Of a DNA stretch of 21,995 nt, positions 1 through 7,656 are shown piece after piece (within the stretch, counting starts at the first letter, position 1; each line of letters begins with the position of its first letter). The stretch comes from an uncultured Lachnospiraceae bacterium. GTDB taxonomy: Bacteria > Bacillota > Clostridia > Lachnospirales > Lachnospiraceae. Both the position numbers and the translations under genes were made by a program. The DNA lies in NCBI GenBank assembly GCA_905201915.1, contig CAJKQE010000032.1:1-21995 (forward strand), written 5' to 3'. The notes under the pieces are model-generated. The model searched no databases. It saw nothing but the letters and a program-made list of their open reading frames with translations, and had not been told where the DNA came from.

Positions 1-51
1 CGCGGCCTCGACCTTGGCAAGGTCGCGCTCCACCAACTGAGCCACTCGCGC
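1..51 (-). tRNA. tRNA-Gly (anticodon GCC), 3' part cut off by window edge
   Basis: Read on the minus strand, position 51 begins a 7-nt acceptor strand (GCGCGAG), then TG, a D-arm with GCTC/GAGC stem, and a 5-bp anticodon stem CGACC/GGTCG around the loop TTGCCAA. This gives anticodon GCC, which reads glycine GGC/GGT codons. The variable region and the start of the T-arm follow, and the window ends before the T-loop and 3' acceptor strand. The cloverleaf parts present fit without mismatch. Whether other tRNAs follow in the same transcript cannot be seen. Confidence 0.93.
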
Positions 52-86
52 ATATCGTGTTGAAATATCTCTCAAGCACGAAATAT

Positions 87-115
87 AATATACTATATGT
101 TTCTGTATCTGTCAA
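87..115 (-). promoter_or_regulatory. SigA-type promoter of the tRNA-Gly gene
   Basis: On the minus strand a perfect -35 TTGACA (110-115) is followed after exactly 17 nt by TATATT (87-92). The start point would fall near 80, about 30 nt before the tRNA 5' end. This near-consensus promoter fits a stable-RNA gene. The AT tract 119-143 just upstream could act as an UP-like element (inference). Confidence 0.8.
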
Positions 116-142
116 TACTTTTTTTAAATTTTTTTATTTTTT

Positions 143-907
143 TCATGTGCGTAAAATTGCACTGAGCACATACTGATTATTTGGAAAATTCTTATGAGTA
201 ATATCCTCTAATCGAATTAAATCTACATCCAGCCAAAGCTCCTCTGCTACTACCATTAGATGAGAAAACATCACTCCAAAGTTCATTTCCTCATATTTTC
301 CCAAATGGTTTAAATTATGCTTCTTAGCAAACACATGAATACGATTATCGTACACCACAAACCGCCACGGCTGGCTGTTATAACTGGAAGGTGCAAGACG
401 CGCTGCTTCTAAAAGTTGTTTCATCCACTGCCTTGGAACTTCCTTATATACACAAAGTTCTTTTAACTCCATTCGTTTTGCCTCTACCGGTTTTCTGGTG
501 TAACTGCCCTTACTTTTTCCAAATGCCATGGTAATCATAAATTTCAAATCACCCTTATGAGGATTTCCAAATTTGGGTTTTACACTTCCTAAAAAACAGG
601 TTCCCAGACCTTTGGTGCACAAAAACAAGGCAATTTGCTCCATAATATATCCGGCATTCATCTGAGCCAAGTCTTTCTCTTCTGAGTAAAATACAATATA
701 ATAGGGTGCTTTTACGCCCAAAAAGTGCATTCTTTTATTTTGTCCTTTTGTATTATCTATAATAGAAATTTCTGTACGAATACCCGGATTTAATCCTTCA
801 ATCTGTGTATAAAACTCCTGTATCTCCTGTAGTATTTCAGGAGATATTGATTCCATCTCATAATTTCGTACTGACTTTCTTAAAAAAATAGCTTCGTATA
901 AATTCAT
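143..907 (-). CDS. Nitroreductase family protein (TM1586-like)
   Basis: This 254-aa protein resembles FMN-dependent nitroreductases. It has an N-terminal RKSVR segment at residues 10-14, the characteristic APSSYNSQPWRF motif at 172-183 in the second half, and GTCFLGSV near 102-109. The order, with the Ser/Asn-Gln-Pro-Trp motif late in the chain, fits the TM1586-type nitroreductases in which the two halves are rearranged relative to classical NfsB enzymes. It would act in the cytoplasm as a flavin-dependent reductase; the substrate is unknown. The ATG at 907 has a good ribosome binding site (AAAGGTGAG) 5 nt upstream. The gene is divergent from the GntR/ABC operon and has its own promoter with a palindrome over the -10 box. 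No hairpin terminator is visible downstream; the next feature is the tRNA promoter. Confidence 0.85.
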   Translation of the reverse strand: MNLYEAIFLRKSVRNYEMESISPEILQEIQEFYTQIEGLNPGIRTEISIIDNTKGQNKRMHFLGVKAPYYIVFYSEEKDLAQMNAGYIMEQIALFLCTKGLGTCFLGSVKPKFGNPHKGDLKFMITMAFGKSKGSYTRKPVEAKRMELKELCVYKEVPRQWMKQLLEAARLAPSSYNSQPWRFVVYDNRIHVFAKKHNLNHLGKYEEMNFGVMFSHLMVVAEELWLDVDLIRLEDITHKNFPNNQYVLSAILRT

Positions 908-923
908 ATTCTCACCTTTAATC

Positions 924-949
924 TATATGTAACAATATTGTAACATATA
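924..949. promoter_or_regulatory. 26-bp near-perfect palindrome over the nitroreductase -10 box (candidate operator)
   Basis: Two 13-nt half-sites meet at 936/937, and 12 of 13 positions are complementary (half-site TATATGTAACAAT). The core also reads as two direct copies of TGTAACA spaced 11 bp apart, about one helical turn. Its position across the -10 box suggests a repressor site. The regulator is unknown; the neighbouring GntR protein is one candidate, but its own promoter carries a different AT-rich dyad. Confidence 0.45.
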
Positions 950-964
950 AATTTTGAAATGCAA
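937..964 (-). promoter_or_regulatory. Promoter of the nitroreductase gene
   Basis: On the minus strand TTGCAT (959-964), a 16-nt spacer and TACAAT (937-942) form a plausible SigA promoter about 30 nt upstream of the start codon. The -10 box lies inside the 26-bp dyad at 924-949. Confidence 0.6.
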
Positions 965-986
965 TAATTTTTTTCTAAAATTTCTA

Positions 987-1015
987 TTGACAAATTCTTA
1001 CAAAATTTGTATTAT
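987..1015 (+). promoter_or_regulatory. SigA-type promoter of the GntR/ABC operon
   Basis: TTGACA (987-992), a 17-nt spacer and TATTAT (1010-1015) are very close to consensus. Transcription would start near 1022, and a strong ribosome binding site AGGAGGTG (1057-1064) precedes the ATG at 1072 by 7 nt. Confidence 0.8.
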
Positions 1016-1044
1016 TGTACTAATCAAATAATACAGTAATACAA
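1007..1044. promoter_or_regulatory. Nested inverted repeats at the GntR promoter (candidate autoregulatory operator)
   Basis: Two overlapping dyads cover the -10 box and start region: GTATTATT (1009-1016) with AATAATAC (1027-1034), and TTGTATTA (1007-1014) with TAATACAA (1037-1044). GntR-family operators are typically palindromes with GT and AC at their ends, as here. The position suggests that the first gene product represses its own operon (inference). Confidence 0.5.
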
Positions 1045-1071
1045 TTTATCACTTACAGGAGGTGTTTACAG

Positions 1072-1443
1072 ATGTCTTGGAACTTAAATCCTGAGTATCC
1101 TATTTACACTCAGATTATGGAGCATATCACTTCTGATATTATATCGGGAGTTTATACTCCCGGTTCAAAACTCCCCTCTGTTCGCGAATTGGCGCAAACT
1201 GCCGGAGTTAATCCCAATACCATGCAGAAAGCCCTTTCTGAATTGGAGCATACAGGACTTTTATATAGTCAGAGAACCAGCGGTCGATTTATTACGGAGG
1301 ATTTATCTATGATTGAACAAGTTAAAACACAAATCGCATCCCAGCAAGTAAAAGAATTTCTTCAGAAAATGGAACATCTGGGTTACAGTAAGCAAACCAT
1401 TATCCAGCTCATTGAAAAAATTCAAGTTAAGGAGGAAGAATGA
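1072..1443 (+). CDS. GntR family transcriptional regulator, YtrA subfamily
   Basis: The 123-aa protein is a compact GntR regulator. It has an N-terminal winged helix (about residues 10-75) with the family pattern PIYTQI, GVYTPGSKLPSVRELA, NTMQKALSELE and the wing GLLYSQRTSGRFI, then only a short helical tail. The small size and lack of a large effector domain match the YtrA subfamily, which usually controls its own ABC transporter operon. It is the first gene of a three-gene operon: its stop overlaps the ABC ATPase start (ATGA at 1440-1443). Palindromes over its promoter support autoregulation. The inducer is unknown; in Bacillus, YtrA-type operons respond to cell-wall-active antibiotics, which is only suggestive here. 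Confidence 0.92.
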   Translation: MSWNLNPEYPIYTQIMEHITSDIISGVYTPGSKLPSVRELAQTAGVNPNTMQKALSELEHTGLLYSQRTSGRFITEDLSMIEQVKTQIASQQVKEFLQKMEHLGYSKQTIIQLIEKIQVKEEE

Positions 1444-2141
1444 TGAACCCTATTTTAGAATGTCGCAATCTTACAAAATATTATGATAATAAAATTGCCC
1501 TGAATAAAATAAATCTTTCCTTAGAACGAGGTAAGATTATCGGACTTTTAGGTCCAAACGGAAGTGGAAAAACCACACTGATTAAATTATTAAACGGACT
1601 TCTGGTTCCTACAGAAGGATCTATTTTCGTAGATGGACATACACCCGGATTAGAAACGAAAAAAATTGTTTCTTATCTTCCTGAGCGAACTTATCTTTCC
1701 ATGCACATGCGGGTTTCTGAAATTATTAACTATTTTGCTGACTTTTACAGCGATTTTGACAGAAGCCGCGCTTACGATATGTTAAAGCATTTAAACATTA
1801 ACCCTTCTGACCGTTTACACACGATGTCCAAGGGAACAAAAGAAAAAATCCAGCTTATCCTCGTTATGAGCCGCAGAGCAAGCTTATATTGTCTGGATGA
1901 GCCAATCGCCGGCGTAGATCCTGCTGCCAGAGATTATATTCTTTCTACTATACTGAATAATTACGATGAAAATGCAACCATTATTATTTCTACTCATTTA
2001 ATCTCCGATGTGGAAAATATTTTAGATGACGTAGTATTTATCCAAAATGGTCAAATCCGTCTGTCTGACAGTGTAGATAATATTCGTTTTAATCAGGGAA
2101 AATCCGTAGATTCTTTATTTAGGGAGGTATTCAAATGTTAA
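1440..2141 (+). CDS. ABC transporter ATP-binding protein
   Basis: This 233-aa nucleotide-binding subunit has Walker A GPNGSGKTT at residues 38-46, Walker B SLYCLDE at 148-154 followed by the D-loop GVDP, and an H-loop histidine at 186 (STHL). The signature is the variant MSKGTKEK (129-136) instead of LSGGQ, common in YtrB/BcrA-type exporters. The start overlaps the GntR stop; an ATG directly after it (1443) would remove one residue. The downstream permease overlaps by 7 nt, so regulator, ATPase and permease are translationally coupled. The transporter probably exports, or responds to, an envelope-active compound (inference from YtrA-linked systems). Confidence 0.93.
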   Translation: MMNPILECRNLTKYYDNKIALNKINLSLERGKIIGLLGPNGSGKTTLIKLLNGLLVPTEGSIFVDGHTPGLETKKIVSYLPERTYLSMHMRVSEIINYFADFYSDFDRSRAYDMLKHLNINPSDRLHTMSKGTKEKIQLILVMSRRASLYCLDEPIAGVDPAARDYILSTILNNYDENATIIISTHLISDVENILDDVVFIQNGQIRLSDSVDNIRFNQGKSVDSLFREVFKC

Positions 2142-2965
2142 AAAAATTATATAAATATGACTTAAAATCCGTCTCCTTATTACTTTTCATTTTACATGCT
2201 GTACTCATTGTTTATACTGTGATAGGACGTATTGGAATTTTTGTTGCTGAAAAAGCGCAAGCCTTCTCTTCTTTAGAAGCTTCAAGGCTTTGGGGAATTG
2301 CTGGTGCTTTTTATATTCTGGGATTTGTTTTATTTATTTTCGCCATTGCAATTGCAACGATTGTATTTTTAGGTATCCGTATCCAAAAAAATCTATTTTC
2401 TGATGAAGGTTATTTAACACACACACTGCCGGTTACACCAGCTCAACTTCTTTGGTCAAAGATTTTTGTTATCTGGACATGGAGCGTAATTGATTTTATC
2501 TGTGTTGCGATTTCTATCTTTACTTTAATTACCTACAAAGATACTCTGCCGGAAATTTTAAAAGGAGTTTCCACTTTATTTGGAACTTTATTCGGAAGCT
2601 TTGGTTTTACAAACTGGTTAGAAGAAGTTATGACTCTTTTAGCAGGATTAACACAGTATTTCGGTTTTTATCCTATGCTTCTTCTATTTGCTATGTGTTT
2701 GGGAAATCTGTTTAAGAGCCATAAAGTCATGGGAACTATTCTCTCTTTCTTTGGCTTAAATATTATACTGGGTTTTCTTAATACCATGATAACTTTTTTT
2801 ATTCCCGGATTAAGCCCCTTTATGCAGACTAATCTTACACAGGATAATCTCTCTGTTTACAGTAGCAGACTGATGATTTTCACCCTTGTATGGAATGTTC
2901 TTTTTTCCATCATCTTCTTTGTAGGAAGCCAATATATTCTTACAAAGAAATTAAATCTGGACTAA
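2135..2965 (+). CDS. ABC transporter permease subunit
   Basis: A 276-aa hydrophobic protein with about six membrane segments: near residues 12-35, 55-80, 108-132, a stretch near 170-190, 200-222 and 245-268. The cytoplasmic loop after the second segment contains LFSDEGYLTHTLPVT, a pattern I associate with ABC-2-like permeases of Firmicute GntR/ABC operons (from memory). A ribosome binding site (AGGGAGG) lies inside the end of the ATPase gene. It would form the membrane channel with the ATPase encoded just upstream. The substrate cannot be read from the sequence. A bidirectional hairpin terminator follows at 3011-3050. Confidence 0.85.
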   Translation: MLKKLYKYDLKSVSLLLFILHAVLIVYTVIGRIGIFVAEKAQAFSSLEASRLWGIAGAFYILGFVLFIFAIAIATIVFLGIRIQKNLFSDEGYLTHTLPVTPAQLLWSKIFVIWTWSVIDFICVAISIFTLITYKDTLPEILKGVSTLFGTLFGSFGFTNWLEEVMTLLAGLTQYFGFYPMLLLFAMCLGNLFKSHKVMGTILSFFGLNIILGFLNTMITFFIPGLSPFMQTNLTQDNLSVYSSRLMIFTLVWNVLFSIIFFVGSQYILTKKLNLD

Positions 2966-3004
2966 ATAGGAATATTTACACTTCTATGCTCGGTCTATAC
3001 TGGC

Positions 3005-3056
3005 AAAAAAGGGAACTGTGACTGCACTTATCGTGGCAGCTTCAGTTCCCTATTTT
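3005..3056. terminator. Bidirectional rho-independent terminator between convergent operons
   Basis: GGGAACTG (3011-3018) pairs with CAGTTCCC (3043-3050). It is preceded by six A (3005-3010) and followed by TATTTTT, so it works as a hairpin plus U-tract in both directions. It ends the plus-strand ABC operon and the minus-strand amidase gene, whose stop codon (3050-3052) overlaps one arm. Confidence 0.88.
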
Positions 3057-3793
3057 TCGCTTTCTTTTACTTCTTTTTCTACTTCTTTTATCTGTACTTT
3101 CACATCTTTTTTAAATTTCTCCCACTGTTCTGAGTTTTCCACATAATATTTTGGGCATATCTTTCCTGTTACATCATAATGGCGAATTACATCTTCTTCT
3201 GTAAGGTTAAAGCGATAGCACAACCACCCGGTCAACCGAACAAGGGACAGGTAAGTAGCATCGGTAAACTCTCCGGTTTCGTCTACATGACAGCACTCAA
3301 TTGACAAAGTATCATCATTTCTGGAATTTGAAGCATAAGCCACCTCTGAGCTTGGAATACACTGAACAATTTCTCCGTCAATCCCCACAATAAAGTGACT
3401 GCTTACTTTTGTTTCATGGCTTTCTTTTAGTCCATCAAAATAATCTCTGTTATTCTTTGCCGTACTTCCCGGATTTGCTGTGTAATGTACAACAACTCCC
3501 TTTATTTTTCCTAAAGGCGTTCCCGGTCTGGAATATTCATTTGGTTCTATCAAGTCCACATCAAAAGGTGGGGCTCCTACAAACGACTCATTTCTGGCTT
3601 TTAAAAGTCTGTGTTCTTCAATTTTATCTTTTACTTTATTTACAAGGAAAAAGAACAACAGAACCATGAAGATAGAAAACAAAAACAGAAAAATTCTACG
3701 TCTGCGCTGTCTTATCCTTTTCTTCCTGCGCTGCTGCCTTCTGCTTTCAAAATCTAAGAGTTCCTCATCTCTTTCCTTTTTTCGTAACATCAT
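3050..3793 (-). CDS. Membrane-anchored N-acetylmuramoyl-L-alanine amidase (Amidase_2/PGRP fold)
   Basis: The 247-aa protein has a highly basic N-terminus (residues 16-33), one membrane helix (about 34-51) and an extracytoplasmic amidase domain (about 80-225). Zinc ligands typical of T7-lysozyme-like amidases are visible: H103 in VVHYT, H205 in RHYDVTGK and C213 in CPKYY. K211 sits six residues after H205, as in T7 lysozyme. It should cleave the bond between N-acetylmuramic acid and L-alanine in peptidoglycan while tethered to the membrane. The C-terminus is Lys/Glu rich. Of two tandem ATGs, 3793 lies about 10 nt after AGGAG; starting at 3790 would drop one residue. It is transcribed from its own promoter and ends at the shared terminator. 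Confidence 0.9.
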   Translation of the reverse strand: MMLRKKERDEELLDFESRRQQRRKKRIRQRRRRIFLFLFSIFMVLLFFFLVNKVKDKIEEHRLLKARNESFVGAPPFDVDLIEPNEYSRPGTPLGKIKGVVVHYTANPGSTAKNNRDYFDGLKESHETKVSSHFIVGIDGEIVQCIPSSEVAYASNSRNDDTLSIECCHVDETGEFTDATYLSLVRLTGWLCYRFNLTEEDVIRHYDVTGKICPKYYVENSEQWEKFKKDVKVQIKEVEKEVKESEK

Positions 3794-3840
3794 CCTATGT
3801 ACACTCCTGATTGAAACTAATTCTTCAAGCTACTATTCTC

Positions 3841-3869
3841 ATTGTGCACATAGTCCTTGCAACTGTCAA
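3841..3869 (-). promoter_or_regulatory. Promoter of the amidase gene
   Basis: On the minus strand TTGACA (3864-3869), a 17-nt spacer and CACAAT (3841-3846) form a likely SigA promoter, with a leader of roughly 40 nt before the ATG at 3793. It lies just after the GH2 stop codon; no terminator hairpin is apparent between the GH2 gene and this promoter. Confidence 0.6.
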
Positions 3870-3895
3870 GTGATTTCCCTATAATTTCGTTTTAT

Positions 3896-6142
3896 TTAAT
3901 TTTCTTTTTTGATTTGATTTAATTGAGTGTTCAGCTCTAAAAGCTGTTCTTTTGTCATTTTCTCGCCAATTGCCCCCATAGTATTGATCATTCTAAGCAC
4001 AGTAAAACTACCCAACATTTGCATCATGCCCTCTGTTTTTTTCTTTGCTTTTTCATCTTGCACTTCTGTGTTCCTGTTTAAAAACTTTCCAAAAATATGA
4101 TTAAACAAAGCTTTCCCCTGTTTAGATTTTAAAATTTCAGAGACTTTATCATTTAAAGAATAATGTCCTGGAATTTCTTCAATGTCAAACCAGTTTAATA
4201 CAGTGCCCTTTTCTTTTAAACGATATTCTTCATAAAATTTCTCTGTCTTTCGAATAAAGCTTTGGTCTTTACAAGCTCCTGCTTTTGCAGTGATAACGGT
4301 TTCCCCTTTATTGGGAACAGTAAAATAAAAGAAATGTTCATCGCTTACCTGCTTTTCGTATTCCTGTCCGTTCAGATATAAGGTTACTTCCGGAAAATTA
4401 GAATATACCGTTATTTTTGTTTTCTCTTCTACCCTGTTTATATAACGTTTTCCACAGATATGCACAAAAGGTTCTTGAGAAAGCCATGCCTTATATGCAT
4501 AAAAGGCATCTTTTTTATATTTTCTGTCAAAAGTAATAAGCCCTTTATGGTTTTGTCCGTTTTCTCCCCCTTCATTTCTTGCATCAGCCCCAAAATCAAA
4601 CATATTCCATACATAAGTTGCCCACAGATACGGTCTTGTAAATAATTGCTTAATCAATTCTTCATGATAATATGCCTGATATTCTTCCGTATAATCTCCC
4701 TGTTGCGGTTCTGATGTATGCCAGTTTAATGCTTCACATCCATACTCGCTGACACCAATAGGAATTTCAGAAAATTCTTTATGAAAGTTATCCAGCCACG
4801 GACCATTCATAGATACATCTCCTCCATACCAGCCAAAATAATGATTATAAGAAACCACATCTGGAATTTGAATATAAGGATGGTGAATATCGCACATAGA
4901 TACCACCGCTATAGTAGTCAATCTTGTATTGTCCATTTCATGGCACAAATCATTTAAAATTTTATGATTTTCCAATAAGTCTTCTTCATCTGTATCCTGC
5001 ATGGTAATTTCATTGGAAAGTCCCCATACAACAATACTTGGGTGATGATAATTCTGTATGATTAATTCTTTCATCTGGGAAATGGTATTTTCTCGCCCAT
5101 TTGTTAAATGAGCAGATATATAAGGAATTTCAGCCCACACTACCATTCCTCTTTCATCACACAAATCATAAAAATACTGATCATGCTGGTAATGTGCCAA
5201 TCTTATAGTCGTTGCCCCCAGCTCACAGATTAAATCCATATCTTCTTTGTGATGTTTGGGCAAAAGGGCATTTCCAATTCCCCATCTATCCTGATGTCTT
5301 GATACCCCTCTTAAAGGATAACTTTCCCCATTTAGCAGAAATCCTTTTTCCGGATGAATTTCAAAAGTACGACATCCAAATCTGGTATATACGTTGTCCA
5401 AAACCTCACCATTTTCTGTTAATTCCACTTCTGCGTAATAAAGATAAGGATCTTTTCGTCCCTTCCAGCGATGAACATTTTCGATTTTCATCTGAACTTT
5501 TCGTTCCTTTGCAGAGCAAATCTTCTGTGCCACAATCTGCCCTTTTCGGTCACGAATTTTATATACAAGGTTTTGTCCTTCTTTTTTTTCTGTAATCCAT
5601 GTTTCTATGGTAATCTCCGCATCATCCCCCTGAAGAACAGGAGTTACCTGAAGTCCCTCTCCCCCATAATAATCCAAATCAAAATGGGAAGCAGAAACTG
5701 CCAAAATGTTCACATCACGATACAGACCACCATAAAAGGTAAAATCAGCCTGCTGAGGATAAACGCTGTCATTTTTGCTGTTGTCTATGGTAATCACGAA
5801 AAGACTTTCTTCTTTTAATACATTGGTAATATCCACACGCCAAGTAGAATAACCGCCATCATGGTGTGCCAGTTTTTCTCCGTCTACATATATATCAGCA
5901 GAAGAATTTGCCCCTAAAATTTCCAGAAAATATTTATCTGCCTGTGGCAGCTCTGCTTTCTTAATTGTCTTAGCATAATATCCTGTTCCGCGATAATAAT
6001 CATTGTTTCCATCCTGCCCGTCTATATTATTCCATGTATGTGGTAAATGTACCCAGCACCATCTTTTTGGCATTTCTTTTGGAATTTCATCTGCGTCTTT
6101 TGTAAACGCCCATTTTTCGTTAATATTGATTACCTGTCTCAT
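3896..6142 (-). CDS. GH2 family beta-galactosidase-like glycoside hydrolase with extra C-terminal helical domain
   Basis: A 748-aa cytoplasmic enzyme (no signal peptide) with the GH2 order: sugar-binding jelly roll (about 10-150), immunoglobulin-like domain (160-265) and TIM barrel (270-560). The acid/base is E378 in WGLSNE and the nucleophile E466 in VSEYG. RGVSRHQD (278-285) and the ending NxKGLITFDRKYKKDAFY are typical of small beta-galactosidases. An NxK motif (N531/K533) that also marks beta-glucuronidases is present, so the exact substrate is uncertain. Residues 565-640 look like a further beta domain. Residues 661-748 form an unusual Met-rich helical tail. The start overlaps the stop of the upstream sugar symporter (ATGA), so uptake and cleavage are coupled: the symporter probably imports a galactoside-type sugar that this enzyme hydrolyses. 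Confidence 0.9.
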   Translation of the reverse strand: MRQVININEKWAFTKDADEIPKEMPKRWCWVHLPHTWNNIDGQDGNNDYYRGTGYYAKTIKKAELPQADKYFLEILGANSSADIYVDGEKLAHHDGGYSTWRVDITNVLKEESLFVITIDNSKNDSVYPQQADFTFYGGLYRDVNILAVSASHFDLDYYGGEGLQVTPVLQGDDAEITIETWITEKKEGQNLVYKIRDRKGQIVAQKICSAKERKVQMKIENVHRWKGRKDPYLYYAEVELTENGEVLDNVYTRFGCRTFEIHPEKGFLLNGESYPLRGVSRHQDRWGIGNALLPKHHKEDMDLICELGATTIRLAHYQHDQYFYDLCDERGMVVWAEIPYISAHLTNGRENTISQMKELIIQNYHHPSIVVWGLSNEITMQDTDEEDLLENHKILNDLCHEMDNTRLTTIAVVSMCDIHHPYIQIPDVVSYNHYFGWYGGDVSMNGPWLDNFHKEFSEIPIGVSEYGCEALNWHTSEPQQGDYTEEYQAYYHEELIKQLFTRPYLWATYVWNMFDFGADARNEGGENGQNHKGLITFDRKYKKDAFYAYKAWLSQEPFVHICGKRYINRVEEKTKITVYSNFPEVTLYLNGQEYEKQVSDEHFFYFTVPNKGETVITAKAGACKDQSFIRKTEKFYEEYRLKEKGTVLNWFDIEEIPGHYSLNDKVSEILKSKQGKALFNHIFGKFLNRNTEVQDEKAKKKTEGMMQMLGSFTVLRMINTMGAIGEKMTKEQLLELNTQLNQIKKEN

Positions 6143-7548
6143 CCTGCACTCTCCTGTTCTCTTCTTTGTTTTAATGCTGTTATATTTTCTTCTACCCGCT
6201 TTTTGTTCAAAGGATAAAGAAACAACAGGCTAAAGGCAACTCCCAAATAAAGAATTCCCGGAAGCAACGTTGCAACATTGTAAATTCCATCCAGAACTTC
6301 CTGACTCTGTACAAGCTTAGCCGAATTAAACCCAATAATTCCCAGAGCATAGCCACCTAGCCCTCCCGCAAACGCTTGTCCGATTTTCCTTGCAAAAGAA
6401 TAAGTTGCATAAATAGTACCGTCCTCTCGCTTACCTGTCCGCACTTCCTGATCATCAATGACGTCCGTAATAAACGCCCATAAAATCAAGTTAAAAATTC
6501 CAAATCCCAAAAACCCAAGAACATTAATTCCGATATAAAGTGCTGCTGACTTTGTATGAAGAAAAAACAACAAAAAGCAGGAAACAGAGCTGCATAAACA
6601 TCCAAAAATCCCAATTTCCTTTTTCCCAAACCTTTTTGAAACAGGTACTGCTAAAGGCGCTAAAGCAAGGGATGGCAGAACACCTGCTAAAGTCATAATA
6701 GAAAGTGCTTCTTTGTTTTTAAAATAGTCAATAAAAAGATATTGATTAATGGACTGTGTCATAATCTGTGCCACCAGCAAAAGCAATGCAGCCAGAATAA
6801 TGCCCAGAAGTGCTCTGTTTGAAAGAAGACTTTTTACAGTCTGTGAAAAGCCTGCTTTTCTCTGCGTTTCCTTTGTTTCCACTTTTACACGTTCCGTAGT
6901 CATAGAATAACACAACAAGTAACAAATAATTGCAGCAACAGAAAATGCTCCTGCAACAAAAGTAAACCTGCCTTCATTTACCAACTGATTTCCCGCTGCA
7001 TCTGTAGTATATACCAATAAAGGCGCACCTACCCCCACGATTAACTGTGCCAACACTGCTCCTACGCTTCGGAAAGTAGACAAGGACGCTCTGTCATCTG
7101 CATCAGGACTTAATACAGATGCCATAGAACCATAGGGAATATTGATTGCCGTATAAAAAATACTTCCCCACAGGATATACGCCAAAAACATATACACGAC
7201 TTTTAAGCCCATAGAAGCGTCTTTCATTCCACTTTGGTACATTAAAAAACTGGCAAGAGCTACCGGGCCACACATTCTTAAAATCCATGGACGAAATCTA
7301 CCTTCTTTTGAAGGTTTACTTCGGTCTACAATTCTTCCCATAGTAATATCTGTAAAAGCATCCACACACCGGGCAACCAAAAATAAAGTTCCTACCATAC
7401 CTGCACTGATGCCCAATACTTTTGTATAAAACACCATTAAAAATACGCTGGCAAAAAGAAAAGTAAAATCATTTCCAAAATCGCCAAACATATATCCGAT
7501 TTTATCTTTTATTCCAAATGCATTATTTTCTGTTCCCGTTCGTTCCAT
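6139..7548 (-). CDS. GPH family sugar:cation symporter (melibiose carrier type)
   Basis: The protein has about 12 hydrophobic segments and GPH/MelB marks: GYMFGDFGND near the N-terminus and the cytoplasmic-loop motif DAFTDITMGRIVDR. I place the start at the ATG at 7548 (469 aa) because it follows AAGGAG with 7-nt spacing and gives the usual family N-terminus. The longer open frame from 7683 would start inside a terminator hairpin. It would carry a glycoside into the cell with Na+ or H+. The last codon overlaps the GH2 start, forming a two-gene import-and-hydrolysis operon. No regulator is encoded beside it; control probably acts through the leader at 7549-7656, which contains a hairpin-forming dyad. 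Confidence 0.9.
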   Translation of the reverse strand: MERTGTENNAFGIKDKIGYMFGDFGNDFTFLFASVFLMVFYTKVLGISAGMVGTLFLVARCVDAFTDITMGRIVDRSKPSKEGRFRPWILRMCGPVALASFLMYQSGMKDASMGLKVVYMFLAYILWGSIFYTAINIPYGSMASVLSPDADDRASLSTFRSVGAVLAQLIVGVGAPLLVYTTDAAGNQLVNEGRFTFVAGAFSVAAIICYLLCYSMTTERVKVETKETQRKAGFSQTVKSLLSNRALLGIILAALLLLVAQIMTQSINQYLFIDYFKNKEALSIMTLAGVLPSLALAPLAVPVSKRFGKKEIGIFGCLCSSVSCFLLFFLHTKSAALYIGINVLGFLGFGIFNLILWAFITDVIDDQEVRTGKREDGTIYATYSFARKIGQAFAGGLGGYALGIIGFNSAKLVQSQEVLDGIYNVATLLPGILYLGVAFSLLFLYPLNKKRVEENITALKQRREQESAG

Positions 7549-7608
7549 TATTCTGCTCCTTATTTTATTTAGTATCTTAAAAAATATTAAGGTCAAAAGA
7601 TGCCTGAC

Positions 7609-7640
7609 GAATTGTTTCGTGCTTCGCACTCTCACAATTC
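7609..7640. promoter_or_regulatory. Interrupted dyad in the symporter/GH2 leader
   Basis: GAATTGT (7609-7615) pairs with ACAATTC (7634-7640), and an inner GTGC (7619-7622) pairs with GCAC (7626-7629) around a 3-nt loop, with 3- and 4-nt internal bulges. It is either an operator or an RNA hairpin upstream of the sugar operon. Direct repeats GTATCTTAAAAA flank it (7572-7583 and 7644-7655). A weak promoter candidate, TTGACC-16 nt-TACTAA on the minus strand, follows it at 7573-7600. Confidence 0.4.
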
Positions 7641-7656
7641 TTGGTATCTTAAAAAT

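Noticed and set aside
3409..3884. Plus-strand open frames opposite the amidase gene, and similar ones opposite the GH2, M23, VWA and GSIII genes
   Set aside because: They mirror strong minus-strand genes, have no family motifs and no convincing ribosome sites.
3896..6142. Beta-glucuronidase as the firm call for the GH2 enzyme
   Set aside because: The NxK motif is present, but many beta-galactosidases also carry NDK/NHK before GL; the RGVSRHQD and DRKYKKDAFY context fits beta-galactosidase better, so only a beta-galactosidase-like call is given.
7609..7640. CcpA catabolite-responsive (cre) site in the sugar-operon leader
   Set aside because: Neither strand fits TGNAANCGNWNNCA; only a loose resemblance.
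7643..7654. 12-nt match (GGTATCTTAAAA) between the symporter leader and the glutamine synthetase leader (19729-19740, minus strand)
   Set aside because: An AT-rich 12-mer match is expected by chance in 22 kb; contexts differ.
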